Below are positions 8,863-19,107 of a stretch of 64,000 nt of DNA, one piece after another. Below the pieces are notes generated by a model. It saw only the letters and a list, made by a program, of their open reading frames with translations. It searched no databases and was not told the origin of the DNA. The stretch is from CAVSUB01 sp963816725 (GTDB taxonomy: Bacteria; Acidobacteriota; Vicinamibacteria; Vicinamibacterales; 2-12-FULL-66-21): contig CAWFMC010000023.1 in assembly GCA_963816725.1 (NCBI GenBank), positions 1 to 64,000 on the forward strand. Direction: 5' to 3'. The number at the start of each line of letters is the position of its first letter. The first letter of the stretch is position 1. Position numbers and translations under genes: made by a program.

Positions 8863-9852
8863 TCACGAGATGTGCGGCAGGCGATCGGGCCGGGCGGTCA
8901 GTCGGGCGATGTCGGCGTCCACCATCATCTGGACGAGCCCGCGGAAGTCCACCTCCGGCTGCCATCCGAGCTGCCGCTGGGCCTTGCGGCAATCGCCGAT
9001 CAGGTGCTCGACCTCCGCCGGACGGAGGAAGGCCGGATCGAGTTTCACGTGCTTCTCTGGATCGAGGCCGGCATGGGCGAAGGCGGTGTCGACGAGATCG
9101 CGGACCGAGTGCGCGACGCCGGTCGAGATGACGAAGTCATCCGGTTCGTCCTGCTGGAGCATCATCCACATCGCGCGGACGTAATCCCCGGCGAAGCCCC
9201 AGTCGCGCTTCGCATCGAGATTGCCGAGCGACAACGAGTCGGCCAGGCCGAGTTTGATCCGGGCCACGCCGTCGGTCACCTTGCGGGTGACGAACTCCAG
9301 GCCGCGGCGCGGCGACTCGTGATTGAAGAGAATGCCGGACGCGGCGAACAGGCCGTAGCTCTCCCGGTAGTTGACCGTGATGTAGTGGCCGAACACCTTC
9401 GACACACCGTACGGGCTGCGCGGATAGAACGGCGTCAGCTCCGTCTGCGGCACTTCCCGCACCTTGCCGTACATCTCACTCGAGGAGGCCTGATACAGAC
9501 GAATCTTGGGATCGACCTGTCGGATGGCCTCCAGTATCCGGGTGACGCCCTGGGAGTTGTACTCTGCGGTCAGCAGCGGCTGATCCCACGACGCCGGCAC
9601 GAACGACATCGCCGCGAGGTTGTAGACCTCGTGCGGTTTGACGCGCTGAATGATCCCGGCGAGCGAGAGCTGGTCGAGGAGGTCGCCCGGGCACAGCTCG
9701 ATCCGGTCAAGCAGGTGCTCGATGCGCCACAGGTTGGGGGCGCTCGAGCGCCGCACCACGCCGAACACTTTGTAGCCTTTGGCGAGCAGAAACTCGGCGA
9801 GGTAAGAACCGTCCTGACCGGTAATACCGGTGATCAGCGCGCGCTGTGTCAT
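8863..9852 (-). CDS. gmd: GDP-mannose 4,6-dehydratase
   Basis: 329 aa from the chosen ATG (MTQRALITGITGQDGSYL). It converts GDP-mannose to GDP-4-keto-6-deoxymannose, the precursor of GDP-fucose, GDP-rhamnose or perosamine. Gmd rather than RfbB is shown by GITGQDGSYL, VVRRSS, YQASSSEMYG, SPYGVSKVFGHY (Tyr-x-x-x-Lys), LFNHESPRRG and LGNLDAKRDWGFAGDYV. An in-frame ATG 57 bases upstream would add a non-homologous leader. It sits where rfbB would be expected and is transcribed divergently from the O-antigen ligase-like gene. The next enzyme (GMER, Rmd or Per) is not in the window. Confidence 0.92.
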   Translation of the reverse strand: MTQRALITGITGQDGSYLAEFLLAKGYKVFGVVRRSSAPNLWRIEHLLDRIELCPGDLLDQLSLAGIIQRVKPHEVYNLAAMSFVPASWDQPLLTAEYNSQGVTRILEAIRQVDPKIRLYQASSSEMYGKVREVPQTELTPFYPRSPYGVSKVFGHYITVNYRESYGLFAASGILFNHESPRRGLEFVTRKVTDGVARIKLGLADSLSLGNLDAKRDWGFAGDYVRAMWMMLQQDEPDDFVISTGVAHSVRDLVDTAFAHAGLDPEKHVKLDPAFLRPAEVEHLIGDCRKAQRQLGWQPEVDFRGLVQMMVDADIARLTARPDRLPHIS

Positions 9853-9879
9853 GGAAATTTTCGAGGCCCGAAACCCATA

Positions 9880-9886
9880 GATAATA
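9880..9886. promoter_or_regulatory. Overlapping divergent -10 elements
   Basis: The AT-rich patch reads GATAAT toward the ligase gene (9880-9885, 5 bases before its ATG) and TATTAT toward gmd (9886-9881). The two promoters probably compete. No good -35 is seen. Confidence 0.35.
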
Positions 9887-9890
9887 TTGA

Positions 9891-11858
9891 ATGGAGCGGC
9901 GACGGTCAAGCAATGCAGACCTCATGATCCGGGCCTTCGAGGCGGTCCAGCGTGGCTGTTTTCTGCTGCTCGCGGCGTTTCTGTTTCTCACCGTGATTCG
10001 TGTGCCCGGCGCGGTGTCGCTGGCGTGGGCCGCGGTCGCGGTGCTCAGCGCCGCCGCTCCGTTCGAGGGATTGCTGATCGTCGCGGCCTTCGTGCCGATT
10101 GGTGTGGCGATCGGATCGCTCGCCGGCACGCCCCCCTGGACCGAACCGCTGGTCATCGCCTACCTTGCCGGTGCCGCCGCGCGTGCCGCCGTTCAGCGCC
10201 GCCCGGTGTCATGGACCGTCCCGTGGGCGGCGATCGTGCTCGCGCTCGCGGTGTGCTGTTCGGCGATCGTGGAGCTCGCCTTGATGCGGGTCCGGATGGG
10301 CCCTGACCCGTTTCGCGGGCTCCTCACGCGTGTGCTCGAAGGACGATATTTCGCGGTGGTGCCGGAACTCGGGCCGATACCCGCCGCTGCGGTGTTCCTC
10401 GAAGGGCTCGCGCTGTTCGTGATCGTTGCGGCCATCATCGGCTCGAGCCGCGCCCGGCTGACGCGCCTGATCTCGATGGCCGTCGCGGGCGCAGCCGGCG
10501 CCGCGGCCCTCAATCTGAGTCGTCTGGCGACGGCCGCGGTGGCGACCGGAGACGGGTGGGGCGCGGTGATGCGGCTGGCCCGCACGACCCGAATCAACAT
10601 GGAGTACGCGGACGTCAATGCCGCCGGATCGTACTTCGCGATGCTGCTGTGTCTTGCCGTCGGCCTGACGCTGATGACCACCCGGGGCGCGCGAATCGTC
10701 GCGGCCGCCGCCGCGCTGGTGCTCGGGCTCGCACTGTGGCTGACGAGTTCGCGGGCCGCGATCGTTGGCGTGCTGGTCGTCGGCGGGCTGTCAGCAATCG
10801 TGACGTTCGTACGCAGCGGGGCCTGGGGAGGTCGACTGCCAGGTCGCGCCGCCGCGCCGGCGGCGACGATCGTGCCCATCGCCCCCGGGTCCGGGTCGCG
10901 GCATCGCGGAGCGCTCTTCGGGATAGCCGGCCTGACGGTCGCTACCCTGATCGTCCTCCTGTTCCTGCCCAATCGCCTGATCGGCGGCAACGCCGCCGCG
11001 GCCGCGGAGATCCGCCGCGACATGGCGATCGTCTCGTGGCGGCTGCTCGCGAGGAATCCGGCGTTCGGCGTCGGCATCGGGCAGTACTACGAGCTCTCCG
11101 GCGACGAGATGCTGCACCTGCCGGTCGGGCGCATCTACATCCGGCAGAACGCGCACAACAACTTCCTGCAGATCCTGGCGGAGCTGGGGGTGGTCGGCTT
11201 CGTCTGCTTTGCCGCGCTGTTATGGATGTCGGGCCGGGGACTCTGGGTTGCCAGCCGCGCTCCGGATCCGACACCCTTCCCGACGGGCGCGGTTGCCGCG
11301 GCGCTTGGCGCGTTCCTGATCTCGGCGGTGTTCGGCCATCCACTGCTCGCGCCGGCCTGCGCGTACGCGTTCTGGATGATCGCCGGAGCCGCCGCCGCCT
11401 TCGCGCCCCCGCTTCGGCCCCTGCCCTACCGCTCACTCGCGGCGGTGGCCGCAGCGGCCATTCTGATCTCAACCCCGATCCGCGCGACGGCCGCCATCGA
11501 CGACGCCGACCTCGATCACCTCGGCTACGGGCTGTCCCTGTGGCAGATGGCAGGCGACGGGCAGCGCTACCGGATCGCGACCGGCCCGGCGACGATCTTC
11601 ATCCCCAGCGATGCCGCGGTCGTGAAGGTCCCGCTGCGCACGTCCGGCGGCGCCAGCCGGCACCCGGTCAGCATCCGCCTGCGCGGACGTCTGGTCGACC
11701 GGGTTCAGATCGAGGGCACGGCGTGGACGTGGTACAAGCTCAATGTCCCACAGCACGAGCGGGCTCGCTTCGTGCCGCTGCAGCTCCAGCTCGAAGACGC
11801 ACCGGGCGAGCAGCTGCACATCGGCAAGGTGTCGGTGGTGACGCCGCGCCACAAGTGA
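9891..11858 (+). CDS. O-antigen ligase/polymerase-like membrane protein
   Basis: 655 aa. About a dozen hydrophobic helices cover residues 15-530, followed by a C-terminal domain of about 120 residues that looks extracytoplasmic. The family marker is the RQNAHNNFLQILAELGVVGF segment near residues 418-437, typical of Wzy_C (O-antigen ligase or polymerase) proteins, whose His takes part in catalysis. It would join polysaccharide units or attach them to a lipid or protein acceptor in the periplasm. Ligase and polymerase cannot be separated by sequence. The ATG at 9891 is used because a -10 sits 5 bases upstream; ATG at 9924 is the alternative. Confidence 0.82.
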   Translation: MERRRSSNADLMIRAFEAVQRGCFLLLAAFLFLTVIRVPGAVSLAWAAVAVLSAAAPFEGLLIVAAFVPIGVAIGSLAGTPPWTEPLVIAYLAGAAARAAVQRRPVSWTVPWAAIVLALAVCCSAIVELALMRVRMGPDPFRGLLTRVLEGRYFAVVPELGPIPAAAVFLEGLALFVIVAAIIGSSRARLTRLISMAVAGAAGAAALNLSRLATAAVATGDGWGAVMRLARTTRINMEYADVNAAGSYFAMLLCLAVGLTLMTTRGARIVAAAAALVLGLALWLTSSRAAIVGVLVVGGLSAIVTFVRSGAWGGRLPGRAAAPAATIVPIAPGSGSRHRGALFGIAGLTVATLIVLLFLPNRLIGGNAAAAAEIRRDMAIVSWRLLARNPAFGVGIGQYYELSGDEMLHLPVGRIYIRQNAHNNFLQILAELGVVGFVCFAALLWMSGRGLWVASRAPDPTPFPTGAVAAALGAFLISAVFGHPLLAPACAYAFWMIAGAAAAFAPPLRPLPYRSLAAVAAAAILISTPIRATAAIDDADLDHLGYGLSLWQMAGDGQRYRIATGPATIFIPSDAAVVKVPLRTSGGASRHPVSIRLRGRLVDRVQIEGTAWTWYKLNVPQHERARFVPLQLQLEDAPGEQLHIGKVSVVTPRHK

Positions 11859-11889
11859 CCGCTGACCGCAGACCTCAGACCGGAGAGAG

Positions 11890-13005
11890 ATGGCAGACGC
11901 GGCAATCGACGTCCTGGTGATTGGTGCCGGCCTGACCGGCCTGGCCGCGGCGCTCGAGATCGCCTCGCGCGGGCACTCGACGGCCATCGCCGAGCAGCAC
12001 CCCCGGCCGGGGATGGAGACGAGCACGCACAACAGCGGCGTGATTCATGCCGGCCTGTACTATCCGGAAGGGACGCTGAAGGCGCAGCTATGCGTCGAGG
12101 GCGCCAGCCGCCTGTATCGGTTTTGCGCGAGTCACGGTGTCCCGGCCGAACGCTGCGGCAAGCTCGTCGTCGCGGTCGAAGATCACGAGATCCCGACGAT
12201 CGAGGCGATCACGTCGCTCGGCACCGCCAACGGCGCCCAGGGGCTGGAAGTCGTCGGTCCCGCATTCATCCGCGAGCGTGAACCGCACGTGCGGGCACTC
12301 GCCGCGCTCTGGTCCCCCAATACCGGACGCGTCGAAGCGGAGGCGTTGGTGCGGACCCTGCAGCGGCTCGGCGAAGCGGAAGGCGTGGCGCTGCTGCGAC
12401 AGGCGCGCGTCGCCGGCGCCGAACGGCGGCCGGATGGGATCTTTGAAGTCAGAACCGCGCGGGAGACGATCGCGACGCGCGTCGTGGTGAATGCCGCCGG
12501 TCTCTACGCCGACGACGTCTCAACTGCTTTCGGCGGCGAAGCGTTCCGGATCTACCCGTGTCGCGGGGAATACGCCGAGCTCAAGGCGAGCCGGCGGCAC
12601 TGGCTGAATGGGCTCGTTTACCCGCTCCCTGAGAAATCAGGGCACGGGCTCGGGACGCATCTTACGAAAACAACCGGCGGCGCCGTGCTGCTCGGGCCGA
12701 CGGCGACCTACCAGGAGCGCAAGGACGACTACGAAGGCGACCGGCTGCCGGTCGAGGCCTTCCTCGAACCCACCCGCCGCCTGATGCCGGACGTCACCCT
12801 CGATGACCTGACGTATGGCGGCAGCGGCATTCGCCCCAAACTGCATCCGGCGACCGAGCGCTTCGCAGATTTCCTGATCCGTGCGGACGCGCAGGTGCCG
12901 ACGTTGATACACGCCGCCGGCATCGACTCCCCGGGCCTCACATCCTGCCTCGCCATCGCCGCGCGACTCGGCCCCATCGTGGACGAAGCGCTCGCGCACG
13001 GGTGA
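11890..13005 (+). CDS. FAD-dependent oxidoreductase, LhgO-like
   Basis: 371 aa of the DAO family. The N-terminal Rossmann motif is DVLVIGAGLTGLAAALEIAS. GMETSTHNSGVIHAGLYYP is the hallmark of L-2-hydroxyglutarate dehydrogenase (LhgO/YgaF) and close relatives, and the C-terminal YGGSGIRPKL segment closes the FAD site. The likely reaction is oxidation of a 2-hydroxy acid to a 2-oxo acid with electrons passed to quinone. It starts 31 bases after the ligase gene with GGAGAGAG ahead of ATG. Its place in a polysaccharide region suggests either an unrelated passenger or a substrate other than L-2-hydroxyglutarate. Confidence 0.85.
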   Translation: MADAAIDVLVIGAGLTGLAAALEIASRGHSTAIAEQHPRPGMETSTHNSGVIHAGLYYPEGTLKAQLCVEGASRLYRFCASHGVPAERCGKLVVAVEDHEIPTIEAITSLGTANGAQGLEVVGPAFIREREPHVRALAALWSPNTGRVEAEALVRTLQRLGEAEGVALLRQARVAGAERRPDGIFEVRTARETIATRVVVNAAGLYADDVSTAFGGEAFRIYPCRGEYAELKASRRHWLNGLVYPLPEKSGHGLGTHLTKTTGGAVLLGPTATYQERKDDYEGDRLPVEAFLEPTRRLMPDVTLDDLTYGGSGIRPKLHPATERFADFLIRADAQVPTLIHAAGIDSPGLTSCLAIAARLGPIVDEALAHG

Positions 13006-13051
13006 CGAAGGCTCACGGCTGATAACGAACGTGGTCGGGCGCCTGTAGCCT

Positions 13052-14182
<1,131 letters not shown>

Positions 14183-14186
<4 letters not shown>

Positions 14187-14737
14187 CGAATGACGATCTC
14201 GGGGGCGCCCCAGAGCGGCTCGTCGTTGTCCATGTTGCCAGGCACCTTCGGCGGGCTGGCGTAGGTGTTGAAGATCAAATCGACCTGCTCGCCGCCGTAC
14301 GCCGAGAGGTCGACCATCACCGGAATCCAGCGCCGGTCGGCTGGCTTGTTGTACGGATCGACGTGCTGCGTGAACAGCTGATCGGAGGCCTTGCCGTCGG
14401 AGACGAGGACCATGAAGAGCACGCCGTCGCCCGGTTTTTCCCAGACTTCCGGTTTCAGCCCCAGGTTCACCCGCAGCCACCCGTCGTCCGGCACGCGGAC
14501 CTTCCATGTCAGCCGGGTGCCGGCCAATCCGGGCGGCGCGATCGCCTTCTTCGTTTCGTCGCCGAGCTTTGCCTCGATGATCGGGAAGCTGGCGGACTCC
14601 GGTTTCTTGGTAGCCTGATCGAACCGGGCCAGGAGATCGATCGCCCCCGAGCTGCTCGAGCGCCGCAGCAGATACCAGCCGAGCAACAGGACGACCACGA
14701 CCACGACGGCCGTGACGATCGCGCGATTACCTTTCAT
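14183..14737 (-). CDS. Membrane-anchored protein with a periplasmic beta domain
   Basis: 184 aa from MKGNRAIVTAVVVVVVLLLGW. One N-terminal transmembrane helix (about residues 5-21) is followed by a soluble domain with alternating strands (RLTWKVRVPDDGWLRVNLGL; GVLFMVLVSDG; WIPVMVDLSAYGGEQVDLIF) resembling a jelly-roll sugar-binding-like fold. I do not recognise a family. It is translationally coupled to the aminotransferase (ATGA). An in-frame ATG 13 codons upstream would place charged residues before the helix and is less likely. Confidence 0.65.
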
Positions 14738-14770
14738 ACGGTCTGTCTTCCTCCAGAAAACATAACAATC

Positions 14771-14796
14771 TATCACAGCCGGTCGAGCTTACCGGC
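14771..14796 (-). terminator. Probable terminator of smpB
   Basis: GCCGGT and ACCGGC (14778-14796) form a 6-bp stem with a 7-base loop. Read on the minus strand it lies just after the smpB stop and is followed by an AT-rich run. Confidence 0.4.
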
Positions 14797-14817
14797 TCGT
14801 CGGGCCGTTCTTCGCGA

Positions 14818-15294
14818 TCAGCGGCTGCGCCGTTCCTTGACGGCGGCGCGCGTCTCGCGATCCGCTTCACGGCGCTTCTCGGTTTCCCGTTTGTCGTGCG
14901 CCTTCTTGCCCTTCGCCAGGCCGATCGCGATCTTGACGTGCCCGTTCTGGAAATACATGCGGGTCGGAACCAGCGTCATGCCCTTTTCGACCGTCTTGCC
15001 AATCAGCTTGCGGATCTCCTGGCGATGCAGGAGGAGTTTGCGGCGGCGGGTCGGTTCGTGATCGGAGTAGCCGCGGTGGCTATACGGACTGACGTGGATG
15101 TTGTAGACCCAGATCTCGCCGGACTCGACCCGGGCGTAGCTGTCGCGCAGGTTGACGTTGCCGCCGCGAATCGACTTGACCTCGGTGCCGACCAGGGCCA
15201 CGCCCGCCTCGAACGTCTCGAGGATGTGGTAGTCGTGAAACGCCTTGCGGTTTTCGGCGATGTTCTTCTGCGCCTGTTCGCGCTCTGTCCTCAT
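14818..15294 (-). CDS. smpB: SsrA-binding protein SmpB
   Basis: 158 aa, the usual length. SmpB binds tmRNA and positions it in stalled ribosomes for trans-translation. Recognisable segments are NRKAFHDYHILETFEAGVAL, GTEVKSIRGGNVNLRDSYA, HVSPYSHRGYSDHEPTRRRK and the basic C-terminal tail that enters the mRNA channel (GKKAHDKRETEKRREADRE). The ssrA gene itself is not nearby. Confidence 0.97.
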   Translation of the reverse strand: MRTEREQAQKNIAENRKAFHDYHILETFEAGVALVGTEVKSIRGGNVNLRDSYARVESGEIWVYNIHVSPYSHRGYSDHEPTRRRKLLLHRQEIRKLIGKTVEKGMTLVPTRMYFQNGHVKIAIGLAKGKKAHDKRETEKRREADRETRAAVKERRSR

Positions 15295-15322
15295 GATTGC
15301 GATCGATAGACGTTGACGGGGA

Positions 15323-17023
15323 CTAGCGAACCCAGTACTGCACGGCCAGCCGGCCGCGCTGCTCGGCGCGCTGGAGCCGGTAGGGCGCGAACGTCAGCTC
15401 GGGATGCTCCAGCCGCGACACCAGCACGAAGCTGCCGACCTTACTCTGCCCCAACGCGGACGCCAGGGCCTGCGCGTGCTCCGGCGAATCGGCCAGAAAG
15501 ACGATCTTGCGGTAATACAGCGGAAACAGCAACTGCGCGGTGAACGGGTCGTCGGCCACGACCACCCGGAGCGGCCCCTTGGCAATCGCCTCGACAGCGT
15601 CCGAGTCCCCCTGATTCCTGGCAGCGTAGGCGGGGATCGTTCCCGCCAGGTGCATGACGGCAGACATCAGGACCAGCAGCACGCCGATCCGGCCGGCCCA
15701 TCGATCGGCGATCGAGGGCGCCCGCAGGTAGCCGCCGATCGTGGCCACCGCGACTACCGTCAACAGCGGCACGAGCGGCAACAGCAGGCGCGGCCCCAGC
15801 GCCTTGCCGCCGCTCGTATCCGCCCCGGCGAACGCCAGCACGAGGTAGGCAAGCGTGGTCCACAACACCGCCGGCCGTAACCATGGCGCCGCCGCGCGCG
15901 GGTCCGATCCGCCATCGTCGATCAGGCGCTTCACGAGGGCCGGCAGTGGAAACAGGGCGAAGACGAGATACGGCGACACCCGATGGAGACCGGCGAGCCA
16001 CTTCGGCGCCGTGACCAGCTCGTGGAGATCGATCCACGCCAATGCGACCACCGCGATCAGCCACACGACGAGGCCCCAGGCGGATCGCAGCGACATCCGG
16101 ATCGCCAGCGCGATCGCCAGTCCCGCCGCAAAGGCGGCGATCAGCGGATCGCGGCCGTAGCCGAGGAGCCAGTACTGCACCACCGCTTCGTAGCGCTCTC
16201 GCAACGTGAACGGCTGCAGGGCCGGGACGTCCGGGTTCGGTGCGTCACTGACGCGCAGCGCTGACTGGAGCAGATGGACGGCATGGCGCAGATGGGCCGC
16301 AACGGGCCGCTTGAACCACCACACCTCGAACATGGCCGCGGCGGCGAGCGGCAGGACCATGCCGATCACGGCCGACGACAGCGCGCGGACGGCACGGGTC
16401 CGCAGCCACACGATCAGCAGCAGGCCGGGCCCGAGCAGCAGGACCTCGTCGCGCTGCGTGGCTCCGGCGCCGAGGCAGAGGCCGGCGACGAGCGGCGCGA
16501 ACGCTGATGGCGATCGCACGGCAAGCGCAAACGCGAGCGTGCTAAACGCGACCGCCGGCGCATGCTCCCAACCGCTGATCGCGTAAAACCACAACGGTCC
16601 GGCGATGCCGAGCGCGAGCAGCACGGCGATGCCGTCGCCGTCTGGTGCGAGCCGCCACGTGCTGGCAAGAATCACGGCCCCGGCCAGCAACGACACCAGG
16701 ATCATCCCGCGCATCCCGGCTACGGAAACCGCCAGCGCCTGGATGACCGCGGACGCCGGCGAGAAGATGGCCTGCGTCTCACCACCCGTGGCCATGACGA
16801 ACGGGGCGCGCAGCGGGAAGAACTGCCGCGCCTGATCGAGGAACTGACCGGGATACGGAATGTTCAGGCTGGTGAAGTGCGACGCCGCGAGCGCCCGCGC
16901 CTGCACGAACTTGACGCCGATGTCACCGGAGTAGACCGCGTCCGGCTCCAGGACCCACAGGCCGAGGACCGCATACGCGGCGACGATCAGGACGAAGACC
17001 GCGGCTTCAGCCCGTCGGTGCAT
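15323..17023 (-). CDS. Polytopic membrane protein, GT-C glycosyltransferase-like
   Basis: 566 aa with about ten to twelve hydrophobic helices. The first periplasmic loop contains YSGDIGVKFVQARALAASHF, placed like the acidic loop motif of GT-C enzymes (ArnT, PMT), and the C-terminal 90 residues are soluble. Lipid-linked sugar transfer is likely but unproven. It overlaps the end of pdxA by 17 bases, so it is read from the same transcript. No paralogue is seen in the window. Confidence 0.7.
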   Translation of the reverse strand: MHRRAEAAVFVLIVAAYAVLGLWVLEPDAVYSGDIGVKFVQARALAASHFTSLNIPYPGQFLDQARQFFPLRAPFVMATGGETQAIFSPASAVIQALAVSVAGMRGMILVSLLAGAVILASTWRLAPDGDGIAVLLALGIAGPLWFYAISGWEHAPAVAFSTLAFALAVRSPSAFAPLVAGLCLGAGATQRDEVLLLGPGLLLIVWLRTRAVRALSSAVIGMVLPLAAAAMFEVWWFKRPVAAHLRHAVHLLQSALRVSDAPNPDVPALQPFTLRERYEAVVQYWLLGYGRDPLIAAFAAGLAIALAIRMSLRSAWGLVVWLIAVVALAWIDLHELVTAPKWLAGLHRVSPYLVFALFPLPALVKRLIDDGGSDPRAAAPWLRPAVLWTTLAYLVLAFAGADTSGGKALGPRLLLPLVPLLTVVAVATIGGYLRAPSIADRWAGRIGVLLVLMSAVMHLAGTIPAYAARNQGDSDAVEAIAKGPLRVVVADDPFTAQLLFPLYYRKIVFLADSPEHAQALASALGQSKVGSFVLVSRLEHPELTFAPYRLQRAEQRGRLAVQYWVR

Positions 17024-17906
17024 GAGCGGCCCGGAACGTCGCCAGCCGTGCCGCGAGCCGCACCGCCTCGATCAGGCTGGACGGATCCGCGATCCCGCGG
17101 CCGGCGATGTCGAACGCCGTCCCGTGATCGACCGAGGTCCGGATGATCGGCAGCCCCAGCGTGACGTTCACGGCCCGCCCGAATGCCACCAGCTTCACCG
17201 GGATCAGGCCCTGATCGTGGTAACAGGCGACGACCGCGTCGAACTCCCCTTTCATGGCCCGGTTGAACAGCGTGTCGGCTGGAAACGGCCCACGCACGTC
17301 GATCCCGCGGGCCGCACACGCCGCGATGGCCGGACGCAGCACGTCATCTTCTTCGGCGCCGAGCAGCCCGTGCTCCCCGGCATGCGGATTGAGCCCGGCG
17401 ACCGCCAGCCGCGGAGACGGATGCCCGAACTGTGGCAGTTCCGCCGCGGTCAGATCGATCGTGTCCTCGAGGCGCGCCCGGGTCAGCACCGTCGGCACGT
17501 CGCGCAGCGGCACGTGCACGGTCGCCAGCACGACCCGCAGCGTGTCGGCGTAGAACATCATGGCGACGCGGCGCGCGCCTGTGAGGTGGGCGAGAAGATC
17601 GGTGTGGCCCGGCCACGGAATTCCCGCCGCGGCGAACGCCTCCTTGTTGATGGGCGCAGTGGCGATCGCGTCGATCGCACCCGAGGTGGCGTCCGCGACC
17701 GCTTTGACCACGGCCTCGTACGCCGCACGGCCCGCCGCGGCGCTGATCACACCGCCCGCGAAATCCGCGACCTCCGCGGGAGACGAGGGGCCGTAGACGA
17801 TCGGCTCGCATAGCGCGCGAATCTCGTCGTGCGCCGCCACTTTGAGCGCGATCTCCGGACCAATGCCCGCCGGATCGCCGGCGGTAATCCCGATTCTCGG
17901 CCGCAT
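17007..17906 (-). CDS. pdxA: 4-hydroxythreonine-4-phosphate dehydrogenase
   Basis: 299 aa. PdxA catalyses the NAD-dependent oxidation of 4-phosphohydroxy-L-threonine in DXP-dependent pyridoxal-phosphate synthesis. Features: GITAGDPAGIGPEIALKVAA; three metal-binding His in GHTDLLA, ACYHDQG and VDHGTAFDIAG; and the MNPHAGE-like segment GLNPHAGEHG. Slightly shorter than E. coli PdxA (329 aa) but complete. A PdxA2-type role in erythronate-like catabolism is possible, but no such genes adjoin. Confidence 0.92.
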   Translation of the reverse strand: MRPRIGITAGDPAGIGPEIALKVAAHDEIRALCEPIVYGPSSPAEVADFAGGVISAAAGRAAYEAVVKAVADATSGAIDAIATAPINKEAFAAAGIPWPGHTDLLAHLTGARRVAMMFYADTLRVVLATVHVPLRDVPTVLTRARLEDTIDLTAAELPQFGHPSPRLAVAGLNPHAGEHGLLGAEEDDVLRPAIAACAARGIDVRGPFPADTLFNRAMKGEFDAVVACYHDQGLIPVKLVAFGRAVNVTLGLPIIRTSVDHGTAFDIAGRGIADPSSLIEAVRLAARLATFRAAHAPTG

Positions 17907-18042
17907 CAGGGCCGAGCTCCGATCGCGCCGTGTACCGTGTCGCTCGCTGATCCCGCCCGCATCGGCGCATTATCCGACGTTCACGATCCTGACGCTACTC
18001 CGCAGCCCACCCGCTCTGGGCTACGCTCTTGCCTGTCCCGTC

Positions 18043-19104
18043 ATGCCCTCCCCCATCGTCGTTGTCGTCGTCCCCTGCTACAACACCTCGGCGCGGTGCG
18101 CCGCTGCGATCGCCGGGGCGCGTGCCTTCGCCCAGGGGGTGCTCGCGGTGGACGATGGGTCGACTGATGACACCGCCGAGCAGCTGCGGGCGACTGGCTG
18201 CCCGACCATCCAGCTGCCGGTCAACGCCGGCAAAGGCGCGGCGCTGGAGGCGGGCTTTCGCGAGGTTCTCAAGGGGGCCGCCGGCGCGCTCGCCGTCGAC
18301 GCCGACTTCGTCGTCACCATGGATGGCGACGGCCAGCACGATGCGCGCGACATTCCGCGGCTCGTCTCCTGCGCCGTCCGTGCCGGGGCCGACCTCGTGC
18401 TCGGAATGCGCGACCCGCGCGCGATGCCGCGCAAGAATCGCATCGGTGCCCACTATTCGCGCCTGCTGTTCCTGATCGGCACGAGCACCTTCGTCCCTGA
18501 CACGCAGTCCGGCTTCAGGCTGATGACGGTTTCCCTCGTGGCCACCTTGCTGGACCGCGTGACGTGGCAGGGATACGAGTCGGAGTCGGAAGTGCTCTGG
18601 CAGACACTGGCGCTCGCCCGGCCGTTGGCGGCCGCCCCGATCGCCACGATCTATCTTGATGACAATCGCAGCTCGCAGTTCAACGCCTGGCGCGATTCGC
18701 GGCGGATCGCGGCGGTCTTCACGCGGTCACTGCGTTGGACCGTCAGCATGGCCGCACTCGATTTCGTCTCCTTCGCCGGCTTCGTGTGGCTGACCAGCCT
18801 GGCGCCGATTGCCGCCAATGCCGCCGCACGGGTGCTGGCCGTCGGGGTCCAGGCGGTGTTCCGGCGCGACTACGCCGTCCGGACCAGGGTGCTCATGCGC
18901 AAGGAAGGATCGGGCTGGGTGCTTGCGACGTTCGCCGGCCATCTGGCCCTGACGACCATCCTGCTGGCCGGCTTGATGCGGCTCGGTGCACCGCCCCTTG
19001 TGGCCAAGGCGCTGGCGCAGTTGTGCGGGTATTTGACGACGTTCGTGGCGGTGGACTCCGTGCTGCTGCGGCGCGCAGCGCGCGACTGTCCGGCGATCAA
19101 CTGA
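18043..19104 (+). CDS. GT2 glycosyltransferase with C-terminal membrane helices
   Basis: 353 aa from ATG at 18043 (MPSPIVVVVVPCYNTS); upstream in-frame codons are not conserved-looking. The GT2 core shows VDDGSTDDTAEQL, NAGKGAALEAGF and FVVTMDGDGQHDARDIPRL (DxD-type metal site), as in dolichyl-phosphate or undecaprenyl-phosphate sugar synthases. Hydrophobic segments lie near residues 240-340, so it is membrane-associated. Likely product is a polyprenyl-phosphate sugar or a lipid-linked glycan. Divergent from pdxA. Confidence 0.85.
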   Translation: MPSPIVVVVVPCYNTSARCAAAIAGARAFAQGVLAVDDGSTDDTAEQLRATGCPTIQLPVNAGKGAALEAGFREVLKGAAGALAVDADFVVTMDGDGQHDARDIPRLVSCAVRAGADLVLGMRDPRAMPRKNRIGAHYSRLLFLIGTSTFVPDTQSGFRLMTVSLVATLLDRVTWQGYESESEVLWQTLALARPLAAAPIATIYLDDNRSSQFNAWRDSRRIAAVFTRSLRWTVSMAALDFVSFAGFVWLTSLAPIAANAAARVLAVGVQAVFRRDYAVRTRVLMRKEGSGWVLATFAGHLALTTILLAGLMRLGAPPLVAKALAQLCGYLTTFVAVDSVLLRRAARDCPAIN

Positions 19105-19107
19105 TCG

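Noticed and set aside
8863..9852. Calling this gene rfbB (dTDP-glucose 4,6-dehydratase)
   Set aside because: GITGQDGSYL and LGNLDAKRDWGFAGDYV are diagnostic of Gmd.
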